Assembly: GCA_959599615.1 (NCBI GenBank)
Contig: CAUGKA010000004.1
Span: forward strand, 1-30,065
Length of the DNA: 30,065 nt
Reading direction: 5' to 3'
Source: an uncultured Collinsella sp.
GTDB taxonomy: Bacteria > Actinomycetota > Coriobacteriia > Coriobacteriales > Coriobacteriaceae
Position numbers and translations under genes: made by a program. The notes beneath the pieces were generated by a model that was not told where the DNA came from, ran no database searches, and saw nothing but the letters and a program-made list of their open reading frames with translations. Shown here one piece after another: positions 7,613 to 15,386 of this stretch; the stretch's first letter is position 1, and each line of letters opens with the position of its first letter.

Positions 7613-7831
7613 CTATTCGATGCCCTCGAGAAGCTCTGATACCGTCATGCCGAGTGCGGGCGCGATCTTAAATAGAACCTTGAGCGTGAAATTTGCCGTT
7701 CCATCTTCGATTCGGTCGAGGTAGGGTCGGCTGATTCCTGTCGCCACACAAAAATCAACCTTGGAGATACCAAGGTCTCTGCGTGTCTCTTCGACCCGCC
7801 TGCCAAGAATCTGTTTCGCACGTTCGTCCAT
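7613..7831 (-). CDS. XRE-family HTH transcriptional regulator
   Basis: This 72-residue protein is essentially one Cro/C1-type helix-turn-helix domain. It runs from an N-terminal helix (RAKQILGRRVEETRRDLG) through SKVDFCVATGISRPYLDRIE, the two HTH helices, to FKIAPALGMTVSELLEG. There is no effector or dimerisation domain beyond the fold. It is transcribed away from an unknown 129-residue protein, and a 24-bp perfect palindrome lies in the gap about 30 bp from its start. The usual reading is an autoregulator that binds this palindrome and controls both genes. The ribosome-binding site is poor, so a slightly different start is possible. The gene converges on the asparaginase gene with only 22 nt between the two stops. 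Confidence 0.85.
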   Translation of the reverse strand: MDERAKQILGRRVEETRRDLGISKVDFCVATGISRPYLDRIEDGTANFTLKVLFKIAPALGMTVSELLEGIE

Positions 7832-7860
7832 GCAGCCGAGTTTGAAATGGAGCCGAACAT

Positions 7861-7884
7861 AAACGTAAACTATAGTTTACGTTT
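7861..7884. promoter_or_regulatory. 24-bp perfect palindromic operator with overlapping divergent -10 elements
   Basis: The sequence is AAACGTAAACTA followed immediately by its exact reverse complement. Its centre contains TATAGT on both strands (7871-7876 on plus, 7869-7874 on minus), so one bound dimer could cover the -10 of both divergent genes. It is the only candidate operator in the gap between the XRE regulator and the 129-residue gene. No good -35 was found for either direction. Confidence 0.75.
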
Positions 7885-7907
7885 TGCCGAATACACAGGA
7901 GTTTTCT

Positions 7908-8297
7908 ATGTCGGGTTCTTCGGTCCGCATGTACCGAGCCACGCTTCGCACAAACAGCGTACCGCCCAAGCTCGTCGTCGTTGAAGCCGAATGCCTTTCG
8001 CCCGATGAGCGCACAGCATTTGCATTGCTATCAAGTCGCGTCGCCGCCGTTCTGGTCCCTTGCCCGGCGCAAGGTGAACTTGCCATCCAATGCCAAACGC
8101 ATAGCTGCTCGCTCAATCAGGCTGCCGTAATCGCAACCAGCCAACGCGGTCTGCCCCTTCTCCTGGAAGCCGGTATCGCGCTCGCCCTTCGCGGCGCCGG
8201 ATACGAAAACGAGGCCGCCGCCGATATGGTCTTTAAACCACGATCGAGCGGCGGCCTCGCAGCAGCCATTGAATATGCGTGCAGGCTCGTTGCCTAA
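7908..8297 (+). CDS. Hypothetical protein divergent from the XRE regulator
   Basis: I do not recognise this 129-residue protein. It is soluble-looking, with no membrane segment or signal peptide, moderately rich in Ala and Leu, and has three Cys residues (in VPCPAQ, QCQTHSC). The C-terminal half reads like alternating helices and strands (QAAVIATSQRGLPLLLEAG, then SSGGLAAAIEYACRLVA). ATG 7908 is preceded by AGGAG at proper spacing; a TTG at 7884 would overlap the palindrome and is less likely. It shares the operator region with the 72-residue HTH regulator. By inference it may be that regulator's target or partner, but a toxin-antitoxin role would be a guess. It converges on the DUF1648 gene with 9 nt between stops. 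Confidence 0.65.
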   Translation: MSGSSVRMYRATLRTNSVPPKLVVVEAECLSPDERTAFALLSSRVAAVLVPCPAQGELAIQCQTHSCSLNQAAVIATSQRGLPLLLEAGIALALRGAGYENEAAADMVFKPRSSGGLAAAIEYACRLVA

Positions 8298-8306
8298 AGG
8301 CGCAAG

Positions 8307-8690
8307 CTAAAAGCCTAGGCCAAAGCCCGTTCCGGTAATCGCCGAGTACATAAAGTAAACGTTAACCACGTTGAGGAACACACCCGTGATGCAACCATTA
8401 CGCAGGTAGCGCTCGCACACGATGCGCGCCATGGCGGCGGAATCATCATTGTTTTTAGCCTGGCGTCCTGCCGTAAAGTACGTCGCCACGCTCAGCAGCA
8501 GGTTGAGCACCGGCAGTGCCAGCAACTCGTAGCTCTTGCCCCAGCGCGTCGCCTCGCCGGCGGCATTAAACTTTGTTGCCACCTCGGGACCAATGTTGGG
8601 GATAACACACGCTGCGACCACCAGCGGAATCACCGCAAGCACGAGCAGCGCAATACCCATGTAGCCGGCTTTTTTGCCATATTTAAACAT
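8307..8690 (-). CDS. DUF1648-like small membrane protein
   Basis: The 127-residue product has three hydrophobic segments, at about residues 12-32, 56-72 and 100-120. Between the first two is NIGPEVATKFNAAGEATRWG, which follows the DUF1648 pattern of a loop with 'P.(I/V)..HFN..G..D..G' before a second helix starting with a Pro (LALPVLNLLL). DUF1648 proteins include parts of SdpI-type immunity proteins, but this one is short and nothing nearby suggests bacteriocin immunity. The gene starts 11 nt after the stop of ychF on the same strand, so the two are probably one transcript. The start at ATG 8690 has a modest AAGGACG ribosome-binding site. Confidence 0.65.
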   Translation of the reverse strand: MFKYGKKAGYMGIALLVLAVIPLVVAACVIPNIGPEVATKFNAAGEATRWGKSYELLALPVLNLLLSVATYFTAGRQAKNNDDSAAMARIVCERYLRNGCITGVFLNVVNVYFMYSAITGTGFGLGF

Positions 8691-8701
8691 GTGCGTCGTC
8701 C

Positions 8702-9778
8702 TTATACGTTAAAGCGGAAGTGCACGACGTCGCCATCGGCCATGACATAGTCCTTGCCCTCAATACGCAGCTTGCCGGCGGCCTTGGCACCCTGCTCGCC
8801 GCCGAGCTCGATGTAGTCGTCATAGCCAATGACCTCGGCCTTAATAAAGCCGCGCTCAAAGTCGGTGTGGATGACACCGGCAGCCTGCGGGGCGGTCGCA
8901 CCCTGACGTACCGTCCAAGCCTTGACCTCCATCTCGCCGGCCGTAAAGAACGACTGCAGGCCGAGCAGCTTGTAAGCGGCCTGCGCGAGCACGTCCAGAC
9001 CGGGCTGCTCCAGGCCTAAGCTCTCCAGGTAGTCGGCCGCATCCTCGGGATCGAGCTCGGAAAGCTCGGCCTCGATCTTGGCGCAAATCGGCAGCGGCTT
9101 GACGCCATCGATGGGCGCCAGATCGTCGTTAAGCATATCCTCGTCCACGTTGGCCACATACAGGATGGGCTTCATGGTGAGCAGGAACAGGCCCTTGGCG
9201 GCGGCGCGCTCCTCATCGGTCATCTCCATGGACGCGGCACGCTTACCCTCGTTGAGCCAGGCGAGCAGGCGCTTGGCGACCTCGAACTTGGGCATGAGCT
9301 CCTTGTCGCGCTTGGCCTCCTTCTCGAGCTTAGGCAGCTGCTTCTCGAGCGTGCCCATGTCGGCCAGGATGAGCTCGGTCATGATGGTGTCGGCATCGCC
9401 GGCGGGATCGACGAACTCGCCCGTGCGGCCCACCTCACGCATGACGTTGGGATCCTTAAAGTAGCGCACGACCTCGCAGATGGCGTCGGTCTCGCGAATG
9501 TTGGCCAGGAACTGGTTGCCCAAGCCCTCGCCCTCGTTGGCGCCCTTCACCAGACCTGCGATGTCGACGAACTCGACCGTCGCCGGCACAATGCGACCCG
9601 GGTTAACGATGTCGGCGAGCTTTTGCAGGCGGCTATCGGGCACGTCGACGATACCCACGTTGGGGTCGATCGTGGCGAACGGATAGTTGGCGGCAAGGCC
9701 GGTCTTTTTGGTAAGCGCGGTGAACAGCGTCGACTTGCCTACGTTGGGCAGGCCCACGATACCGATGGAAAGGGACAC
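8702..9778 (-). CDS. ychF: YchF/Ola1 family redox-regulated ATPase
   Basis: This universally conserved Obg-like P-loop protein binds ribosomes and prefers ATP. The 358-residue product matches the family (about 363). It shows GLPNVGKST (9-17) as G1, DIAG as G3 and NVDED at the G4 position instead of NKxD, the known basis of ATP preference. It ends with the TGS domain and the typical VMADGDVVHFRFNV. I chose GTG 9778 because AAAGGAG lies directly upstream and the family starts with SLSIGIVG. A TATACT -10 box (minus strand, 9816-9821) predicts a transcript start near 9808, which would exclude the upstream ATG at 9814. A small DUF1648 membrane-protein gene follows on the same strand after 11 nt. 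Confidence 0.97.
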   Translation of the reverse strand: MSLSIGIVGLPNVGKSTLFTALTKKTGLAANYPFATIDPNVGIVDVPDSRLQKLADIVNPGRIVPATVEFVDIAGLVKGANEGEGLGNQFLANIRETDAICEVVRYFKDPNVMREVGRTGEFVDPAGDADTIMTELILADMGTLEKQLPKLEKEAKRDKELMPKFEVAKRLLAWLNEGKRAASMEMTDEERAAAKGLFLLTMKPILYVANVDEDMLNDDLAPIDGVKPLPICAKIEAELSELDPEDAADYLESLGLEQPGLDVLAQAAYKLLGLQSFFTAGEMEVKAWTVRQGATAPQAAGVIHTDFERGFIKAEVIGYDDYIELGGEQGAKAAGKLRIEGKDYVMADGDVVHFRFNV

Positions 9779-9892
9779 GACAGCTCCTTTTGGTACAAGC
9801 ATTTCAAACTGCATAAGTATAGCGCCGCCGCAGCATCTGGGCTAACCCGGACGCCACGGCGGCACGAATGAAGCAGAGATAGGGGTCGCTGA

Positions 9893-11146
9893 CTAGTCCG
9901 CGAGCTTCTCCACCTGGTCGAGCATCTTATCGAGCTTGGCCTTTGCCTCGGCCTTGACCTTCTGGGCTTCTTCGTGGGCTTTCGCCTTCTGGGCGGCCTT
10001 TTCCTCGGCTTCGGGATCGACGACGACCAGATTGGACGCGTCGTGCTCAACCAACTTGAGCGCATGCTCAGGGCACACCTTGACGCAGGCACCGCAGCCC
10101 AGGCAATACGTGGACTCCAGTGCAAAGCGACCGCTTCCCACCAAATCGCAGGCGAACGTGGGACATACATTGACGCACTCGCCGCACGACGTGCACTTGT
10201 CAAAATCGCACTCCGGCGTGCTCACCTGCATGTTCTGGGCAAGCTCGGGGTGGTTTTGCAACGTCGAGAGCACCAGTTGGCGCCCGTGCGTGAGCGAACG
10301 GCGACGCTTGGTCGTCGTAGTGCCGCACATGGTATTGAGCGTGCGCTCCAGCTGGGTAATCTGATGGCGGTGGGCTTTGAGCTTCTGCGTCACCGAGGCC
10401 AGCGCCGCCGTTGCCGGGTTGAGCTTGGTCACGGTAAGGCCCGTGGTGCGGGCAATCTTATCCATGTACTCCTTGCGCTCGTACTCGCGGCGCTTATGAC
10501 ATTTGAGGCTCTTGGGGTCGACCTCCAGGCCCATGCCCGTACCGGCCCACTCCTCGGCAGTGGCGATGGCCTCGCCCAGAATGTCCTCACCGCCGGTGTT
10601 GCGGCATTTATCGCACACGCCCAGCGGCAGGTACACGCTCACGTTGGGATAATCGGCCAGCACCGAGAACCAGGTCTCGGCCGTAATATCACCCACACAG
10701 GCGACAACAACCTCGTTCTCGCGCGGCATGCGCTTAAGAGCACGCGTGCAGGTAACGTAGGCGGTCTCGTGGCTCGTAGCCGCCGAGACAATGTCGTCGT
10801 AAAGGTTTTTGGGCGCCAGACGCGGCGAAATAATCGCCTCAGTCGGACAGGCGGCAGCGCACAGGCCGCACTTGCGGCAGGTATCGAGGATCTCGATGGC
10901 GTCTTCCTCGACCTCGATGGCGTTGACCGGGCACACGTCCATGCACGCGGTGCAGCCGCTCTTTTCGTTTTTGCAGGTCAGACACGGAATCGTGTTGCCG
11001 CGCGGACGCTCCTTGTAGTCGGCAGGATTCCACTGCGGCGCCGACGGATCGAGCGCGTCGGTCACGCCGCCAAGCGGGTTTTTAAGAAAGTCGAAACCCT
11101 TGCTGATCTCGATAATGTCATCAAACAGATCGTGTTCCTGCGCCAT
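9893..11146 (-). CDS. Multi-cluster 4Fe-4S ferredoxin-type protein of unknown partner
   Basis: The 417-residue cytosolic protein has two ferredoxin modules. The N-terminal one holds Cys motifs around CLTCKNEKSGCTACMDVCP and CRKCGLCAAACP (about residues 55-110). The C-terminal one has CTSCGECVNVCP and CLGCGACVKVCP (about 315-375). That is enough cysteine for about four [4Fe-4S] clusters. A middle region of about 200 residues has further Cys (VACVGD, GVCDKCRN, KCHKRREY) that could bind another metal. The last about 45 residues are an Ala/Lys/Glu-rich coiled coil. The start ATG 11146 follows GGGAGGGG. I do not recognise the specific family. It most likely carries electrons in anaerobic metabolism, but no hydrogenase, oxidoreductase or membrane partner is adjacent. 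Confidence 0.85.
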   Translation of the reverse strand: MAQEHDLFDDIIEISKGFDFLKNPLGGVTDALDPSAPQWNPADYKERPRGNTIPCLTCKNEKSGCTACMDVCPVNAIEVEEDAIEILDTCRKCGLCAAACPTEAIISPRLAPKNLYDDIVSAATSHETAYVTCTRALKRMPRENEVVVACVGDITAETWFSVLADYPNVSVYLPLGVCDKCRNTGGEDILGEAIATAEEWAGTGMGLEVDPKSLKCHKRREYERKEYMDKIARTTGLTVTKLNPATAALASVTQKLKAHRHQITQLERTLNTMCGTTTTKRRRSLTHGRQLVLSTLQNHPELAQNMQVSTPECDFDKCTSCGECVNVCPTFACDLVGSGRFALESTYCLGCGACVKVCPEHALKLVEHDASNLVVVDPEAEEKAAQKAKAHEEAQKVKAEAKAKLDKMLDQVEKLAD

Positions 11147-11297
11147 GCGCGGCCCCTCCCTGAGCAGTGCAAACAAGCAAGAGATAATAATACGCTATCG
11201 GCCCGTGCCTCGGGCAAATTACACGCGGAGCACCTTTGCGGCAAATAGCCTATGGCCTATCGCCGCCCCGATTGCACAAGGTCGATCAAGCGCCAAG

Positions 11298-12365
11298 CTA
11301 TGCCTCGCGCATGAGCTCGACGAGCTTTTGCTTGGTCACCTTGGCCTGCTCGTTGGCCATATTGCGTTCGTTTCTAAAGGCCGCATCCGCAACGCTCATC
11401 AGGTCGGCATCGGAAATCTCGCCAAGGCCCAGCTCCTCGAGCGTCGTCGGCAGACCGACGCGCTGACAAAACTCGAGCACCTGTTCAAGCTCGGGCGCAC
11501 GCTCCAGACGAAGCTGGACCACCAGACCAAACGCCACGGCCTCGCCGTGCATAGCCTTGCACTCGGGCAAAATCGTCAGGCCGTTGGCGATGGCATGCGC
11601 CAACGCCAAGCCACCGCTCTCAAAGCCAACGCCCGAAAGCAGGATGTTGCACTCGATCAGGCGCTCAACCGCCGGCGATGTACGCCCCTTTTTGAGATCG
11701 CGCTTGGCAGCGACGCCGCATTCCATAAGCGTGTCGTAGCAGGCACGTGCCGCGACCAGTGCCAAGTGCCCCGGCGCGCCACCGTGCTCGTTCGCACCTC
11801 TCGCCGCGGCGCACGAACGCGCCTCGAAGTACGTTGCCAGCGCATCGCCCATACCAGCGACCGTCATACGCAGTGGGGCCGCCGCGACCACGTTGGTATC
11901 GACCACGACCAGGTCCGGATTCTTCTCGAGCATCAGATAGCGATCGAACGACCCATCCTCGTGATACAGCACCGAAATCGCGCTGCACGGGCCGTCCATC
12001 GAAGCCGCCGTGGGGCATACACACAACGGCAGCTCAGCATAAAACGCAACGGCCTTTGCGATATCGAGCATCTTGCCGCCGCCAATGCCCACCACCATGT
12101 CGCAATACTCGGTCTGGGCTTCCTTGGCCATTTCGACAACGGCATCTTCCGTACACGGACCGTTGTAAATTTTAAAGAATGGCTCGCTTAGATCTTCATC
12201 CAGAAATCCATCGACGATCTGCCTGCACAGCCGATCCTCGGTGCCCTGGTCAAACAAGACATAGGCAGCGCAGCCCAACCATGACAAATACCTGCCCTGA
12301 CGCGAAAGTTCGCCCGGCCCCTGAACATACCGGCCGGGACCGCCGTAAACCATAGGAAGCGCCAT
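11298..12365 (-). CDS. Glycerol dehydrogenase family protein (paralogue 1)
   Basis: This NAD-dependent, zinc-type member of the iron-containing ADH superfamily is expected to interconvert glycerol and dihydroxyacetone or a similar polyol. In the 355-residue product GIGGGKMLDIAK (about 93-104) is the nucleotide-binding loop. The metal ligands expected from Bacillus GlyDH are present at Asp174 (GMGDALATYFE), His257 (ALAHAI) and His273 (AMHGEAVAFG). It starts at ATG 12365 after a GAAGGGCGG ribosome-binding site. It is clearly paralogous to the next gene upstream (stop 12479), but a strong terminator lies between them, so they are separate units. Divergence in the N-terminal 60 residues suggests a different substrate. 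The sequence does not say which polyol it uses. Confidence 0.85.
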   Translation of the reverse strand: MALPMVYGGPGRYVQGPGELSRQGRYLSWLGCAAYVLFDQGTEDRLCRQIVDGFLDEDLSEPFFKIYNGPCTEDAVVEMAKEAQTEYCDMVVGIGGGKMLDIAKAVAFYAELPLCVCPTAASMDGPCSAISVLYHEDGSFDRYLMLEKNPDLVVVDTNVVAAAPLRMTVAGMGDALATYFEARSCAAARGANEHGGAPGHLALVAARACYDTLMECGVAAKRDLKKGRTSPAVERLIECNILLSGVGFESGGLALAHAIANGLTILPECKAMHGEAVAFGLVVQLRLERAPELEQVLEFCQRVGLPTTLEELGLGEISDADLMSVADAAFRNERNMANEQAKVTKQKLVELMREA

Positions 12366-12406
12366 ACGAGAATCCGCCCTTCATCAAACAACGATTGGTA
12401 CAAACT

Positions 12407-12425
12407 AACCTGACCCCTTTGCACC
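12407..12425. repeat. Fragment resembling the repeat core at 19743-19769
   Basis: CCTGACCCCTTTG at about 12409-12421 resembles the reverse complement of the GGGGACAGGCACC-type sequence in the hairpin at 19737-19769, which reads CCTGTCCCCTTTG on the minus strand (12 of 13 identical). It may be a degraded copy of a dispersed palindromic repeat. One window cannot establish copy number. Confidence 0.25.
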
Positions 12426-12430
12426 ATAGC

Positions 12431-12464
12431 AAAAAGGGGCAAAGCCATCTGTCGGCTTTGCCCC
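12431..12464 (-). terminator. Intrinsic terminator of the second glycerol dehydrogenase gene
   Basis: On the minus strand GGGGCAAAGCC (12464-12454), a 7-nt loop and GGCTTTGCCCC (12446-12436) are followed by TTTTT (12435-12431). The 11-bp GC-rich perfect stem directly after the stop at 12479 separates the two paralogues into different transcripts. Confidence 0.92.
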
Positions 12465-12478
12465 TTCCTTACCTTAGT

Positions 12479-13579
12479 TTACTCATCCATAAGGTAGTAG
12501 TGACCCAGTGCGTCGGCACCCAGGATGGCGTTTGCGACCATCTCGGGCGTCACCTCAAACGGCATGTTGCACATGGTGTCCTCGGGCGCGCAAGCGGCCT
12601 CGGCAACGACCATGGCCTGCTCGCGCGTAACCTCGGCAACGCCAAGCTCCTTCATCGTGACCGGCAGGCCCAGCTCAATGCAGAAGCCCAAGACTTCCTC
12701 GAGTTTCTCAGTCGGAGCATCCTCGAGTACCAGCTGGACGATGGTGCCAAAGGCGACCTTCTCGCCGTGATACATGCCGTGGCACTCGGGCAGCATCGTC
12801 AGGCCATTGTGGATGGCATGAGCAGCAGCAAGGCCCGAGCTCTCAAAGCCAATGCCCGAAAGCAGCGTATTGGCCTCGATGATATGCTCGACTGCAGGCG
12901 TGAGCGCACCCCTCTCCAGCGCGACCTTGGCCTTGACGCCATCGGCCATAAGCGTCTCGTAGCAGAGCTTGGCAAGCGCCAGACCGGCCATGCCACCCTT
13001 GCCGCCAGCGCAGGTGCCACCGTCGGCATCATGTGTCGCCTGGGCCTCAAAGTAGGTTGCGAGCGCATCGCCCATACCGGAAACCGTCAGGCGCACCGGG
13101 CTCGCCGCGATAACCGTCGTATCCATCAGGACAATGTTGGGGTTTGCCTTAAGGAAGAGATATTTATCGAACTGGCCCTCGTCGGTGTAGAGCACCGAAA
13201 GCGCCGAACACGGGGCATCGGTCGAAGCAATGGTGGGGCAAATGATAACCGGGGACTCCAGGTAATAGGCGACGGCCTTCGCGGTGTCGAGGATCTTGCC
13301 GCCACCGACGCCGACGATGATGTCGCAACCGTTGTCGCGAGCGAGCGCAACCAGGCGATCGACCTCGCCCTTGGAGCACTCGCCGTTAAAGTCCTCAAAC
13401 AACAGCTCGGCCTTAGCCTCGGCAAAACCGCCCTCGATCTTGGCACCGACGCGCTTCTTGCCCGAAGGCGTCACGATGACGAGGGCCTTAGCGCCGAGCG
13501 GCTCGACATAGGAGCCGAGCTTGGCGAGCTCGTCCGGACCCTGGATGTACTTGCTGGGGCTATTGAAAATTGCAGCCAT
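12479..13579 (-). CDS. gldA: Glycerol dehydrogenase (paralogue 2)
   Basis: The 366-residue product is a canonical GldA, the zinc-dependent NAD+ enzyme that oxidises glycerol to dihydroxyacetone. It shows the N-terminal FNSPSKYIQGPDEL typical of the family, GVGGGKILDTAKAVAYY (about 90-106) for NAD binding, and CPTIASTDAPCSALSV. The likely zinc ligands are Asp171 (GMGDALATYFE), His254 (AAAHAIHNGL) and His271 (YHGEKVAFGT), all intact. It begins at ATG 13579 downstream of the iron-ADH terminator, so it has its own promoter in the gap of about 30 nt before that terminator or is reached by read-through. Glycerol from host lipids could feed fermentation through this enzyme. The assignment is firmer than for the neighbouring paralogue. 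Confidence 0.93.
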   Translation of the reverse strand: MAAIFNSPSKYIQGPDELAKLGSYVEPLGAKALVIVTPSGKKRVGAKIEGGFAEAKAELLFEDFNGECSKGEVDRLVALARDNGCDIIVGVGGGKILDTAKAVAYYLESPVIICPTIASTDAPCSALSVLYTDEGQFDKYLFLKANPNIVLMDTTVIAASPVRLTVSGMGDALATYFEAQATHDADGGTCAGGKGGMAGLALAKLCYETLMADGVKAKVALERGALTPAVEHIIEANTLLSGIGFESSGLAAAHAIHNGLTMLPECHGMYHGEKVAFGTIVQLVLEDAPTEKLEEVLGFCIELGLPVTMKELGVAEVTREQAMVVAEAACAPEDTMCNMPFEVTPEMVANAILGADALGHYYLMDE

Positions 13580-13596
13580 AACTATCCCATTCTCTA

Positions 13597-13640
13597 AAAG
13601 AAAAAAGAAAGGGGCTCCGTACAGATACGTGCGGAGCCCC
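13597..13640 (-). terminator. Intrinsic terminator of the iron-ADH gene
   Basis: On the minus strand GGGGCTCCG (13640-13632) pairs perfectly with CGGAGCCCC (13619-13611). The stem is extended by three more pairs, one of them G-U, and is followed by TTTCTTTTTTCTTTT. It lies 22 nt after the stop codon of the gene ending at 13663. Confidence 0.93.
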
Positions 13641-13662
13641 TCGTTACGATAACAAGAGTCGA

Positions 13663-14886
13663 TTAGAAATCGATGTCGGTGTCGTAGTAGCAGGCCTTGA
13701 GAATCTTCTCGAAGTCGGCAGCCTTGGTCTCACGCGGGTTCTCGGGCGTGCAGGCGTCCTGCTCGGCGTTCGCGGCGATCTCGGGGAGCTTGGCGAGGAA
13801 CTCCTCCTCGGAAACCATCTGCGGGTTCTCGGCGTCGACCTTCACGCCACCATTCGCGTAATCCTTGATGGACTGCGGAATGTTGAGCTGGTCGTTGAGA
13901 TCGCGAATCTTCTGGACGAGCGCAGCGATGAGCTCCTCGTTGGTCTCGCCGGGAAGGTGCAGGATCTCCTTGGCCACGTAAGCGTAACGCTCAGCAGCAC
14001 GCGGGTCCTTGGAGTTCCACTGGATTACCTTGCCCAGGTACATGGCGTTAGCGGCACCGTGGATGATGTGGCCGTTCTCGAAGGCAGCACCGGTCTTGTG
14101 AGCCATGGAGTGAACGATGCCGAGCAGGCCCGAGGAGAAGGCGATACCGGCGATGCACTGAGCCTCGTGCATGTGCTGACGGGCCTCATGGTCGCCAGCA
14201 TAGGACTTGGGCAGCCACTCGACGATCTCGCGGATGCCGTGCAGGGCGTTGGCGTCGGTGAACATAGAGGCGCAGGTGGAAACGTAGGCCTCCATGCAGT
14301 GGGTCAGAGCATCCATGCCGGTGTGGGCGCACAGCTTGGCGGGCATGGTGTAGGTGAGCTCGGGGTCGACGATGGCGACATCAGGGGTGATGTTGAAGTC
14401 GGCCAGCGGGTACTTGATGCCCTTGGCGTAGTCGGTAATGACGGAGAACGCGGTGACCTCGGTAGCGGTGCCGGAGGTAGAGGAGATGGCGCAGAAATGA
14501 GCCTTCTGACGCAGCTCGGGGAAGCTGAACGGCTGGATGATGTTATCGAAGGACTCCTCGGGATACTCGTAGAAGACCCACATGGCCTTAGCGGCATCGA
14601 TGGGCGAGCCGCCACCGATGGCGATAATCCAGTCGGGCTCGAACTCGCGCATGGCCTCGGCGCCCTTCATGACCGTCTCGATGGACGGGTCGGACTCGAC
14701 GCCCTCGAACAGCTTGACCTCGAAACCGCCTTCCTTAAGGTCGTTCTCGACGTCCTGCAGGAACCCGCCGCGGCGCATAGAGCTGCCGCCAGAAACGATG
14801 ATGGCCTTCTTGCCCTTGAGGTTCTTCACCTCGTGGCGAGCGCCCTCACCAAAGTACAGATCGCGAGGATTGGTAAAACGTCCCAT
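13663..14886 (-). CDS. Iron-containing alcohol dehydrogenase
   Basis: The 407-residue group III alcohol dehydrogenase reduces aldehydes or ketones with NAD(P)H or works in reverse. It begins MGRFTNPRDLYFGEGA. GGGSPIDAAKAMW (91-103) is the cofactor loop. Probable iron ligands by comparison with FucO are Asp192 and His196 (GMDALTHCMEAY), His259 (VHSMAHKTG) and His276 (HIIHGAANA). The last has a small insertion before it compared with FucO. ATG 14886 is preceded by TAGGAGG; the frame is open to 14937 but the upstream part does not look like protein. A perfect inverted repeat lies 41-67 nt upstream of the ATG. Ethanol or butanol formation is the likely role, but the substrate cannot be read from sequence. 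Confidence 0.92.
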   Translation of the reverse strand: MGRFTNPRDLYFGEGARHEVKNLKGKKAIIVSGGSSMRRGGFLQDVENDLKEGGFEVKLFEGVESDPSIETVMKGAEAMREFEPDWIIAIGGGSPIDAAKAMWVFYEYPEESFDNIIQPFSFPELRQKAHFCAISSTSGTATEVTAFSVITDYAKGIKYPLADFNITPDVAIVDPELTYTMPAKLCAHTGMDALTHCMEAYVSTCASMFTDANALHGIREIVEWLPKSYAGDHEARQHMHEAQCIAGIAFSSGLLGIVHSMAHKTGAAFENGHIIHGAANAMYLGKVIQWNSKDPRAAERYAYVAKEILHLPGETNEELIAALVQKIRDLNDQLNIPQSIKDYANGGVKVDAENPQMVSEEEFLAKLPEIAANAEQDACTPENPRETKAADFEKILKACYYDTDIDF

Positions 14887-14926
14887 ACTGTGCCTCCTAA
14901 ACAAGCCCCTCTTAGACTTGCGTATA

Positions 14927-14953
14927 TAACGGAGCACCCGATTGGCTCCGTTA
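14927..14953. promoter_or_regulatory. Inverted repeat upstream of the iron-ADH gene
   Basis: TAACGGAGC and GCTCCGTTA are perfect 9-bp arms around a 9-nt spacer, 41-67 nt upstream of the start at 14886. On the minus strand the inner arm runs into TATATA, a possible -10. It does not fit the Rex consensus (TTGTGAA-N6-TTCACAA). It could be an operator or a 5'-leader hairpin. Confidence 0.5.
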
Positions 14954-15386
14954 GGACCGTTTTGCGCGTTGCCGGCGATGACAATGCGCGATGTCTAAAC
15001 GTCTCAACGCTCAGACAAACACTATTCTACCGTTCTGGTTGGTCAGTTATTCACCTAAAGCCGACAATGATGAAACGTTTTTTCTATCCCTGAAGACCCT
15101 TGTGGGGCATTCATACTCCCAAGCTGGGCAAACGTTTTATCAAGGTTGACCACATATCCCGGGCAGGACGGTGCTCCTCCAAAATGTGCCCCGTTCGCCG
15201 CCAAAAATCGACCGTTTGCGGCACCGTGATACCACTCGGTCGTCCAAGGTGCCGACATTTGTGCGACATCCGTCTTCGTGGTGCAAAGGTGCAAGTCCAA
15301 GTGCGGCACCCCCGGTGTGCCACATGCGGGTAAACTAGAACCTTATATAGAGACATTTGAACCCTAACCGCAGCAAAGGAGGCCCC
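14954..15386. other. Intergenic region between divergent units
   Basis: With the repeat above, this fills the 500-nt gap between the iron-ADH gene and the plus-strand TPR-like operon. I see no convincing gene. A minus-strand frame at 15055-15309 encodes 84 residues without ribosome-binding site or known domain. TATATA near 15343-15348 could be a -10 for the downstream operon, without a clear -35. GTGCGGCAC and several GTGCC/GGCAC blocks between 15200 and 15330 hint at repeat-derived sequence, but copy number cannot be judged here. Confidence 0.35.

Noticed and set aside
15055..15309. An 84-residue minus-strand frame in the gap upstream of the TPR-like operon
   Set aside because: No ribosome-binding site, no domain, and it lies in sequence that looks repeat-derived. 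Not enough support for a gene.
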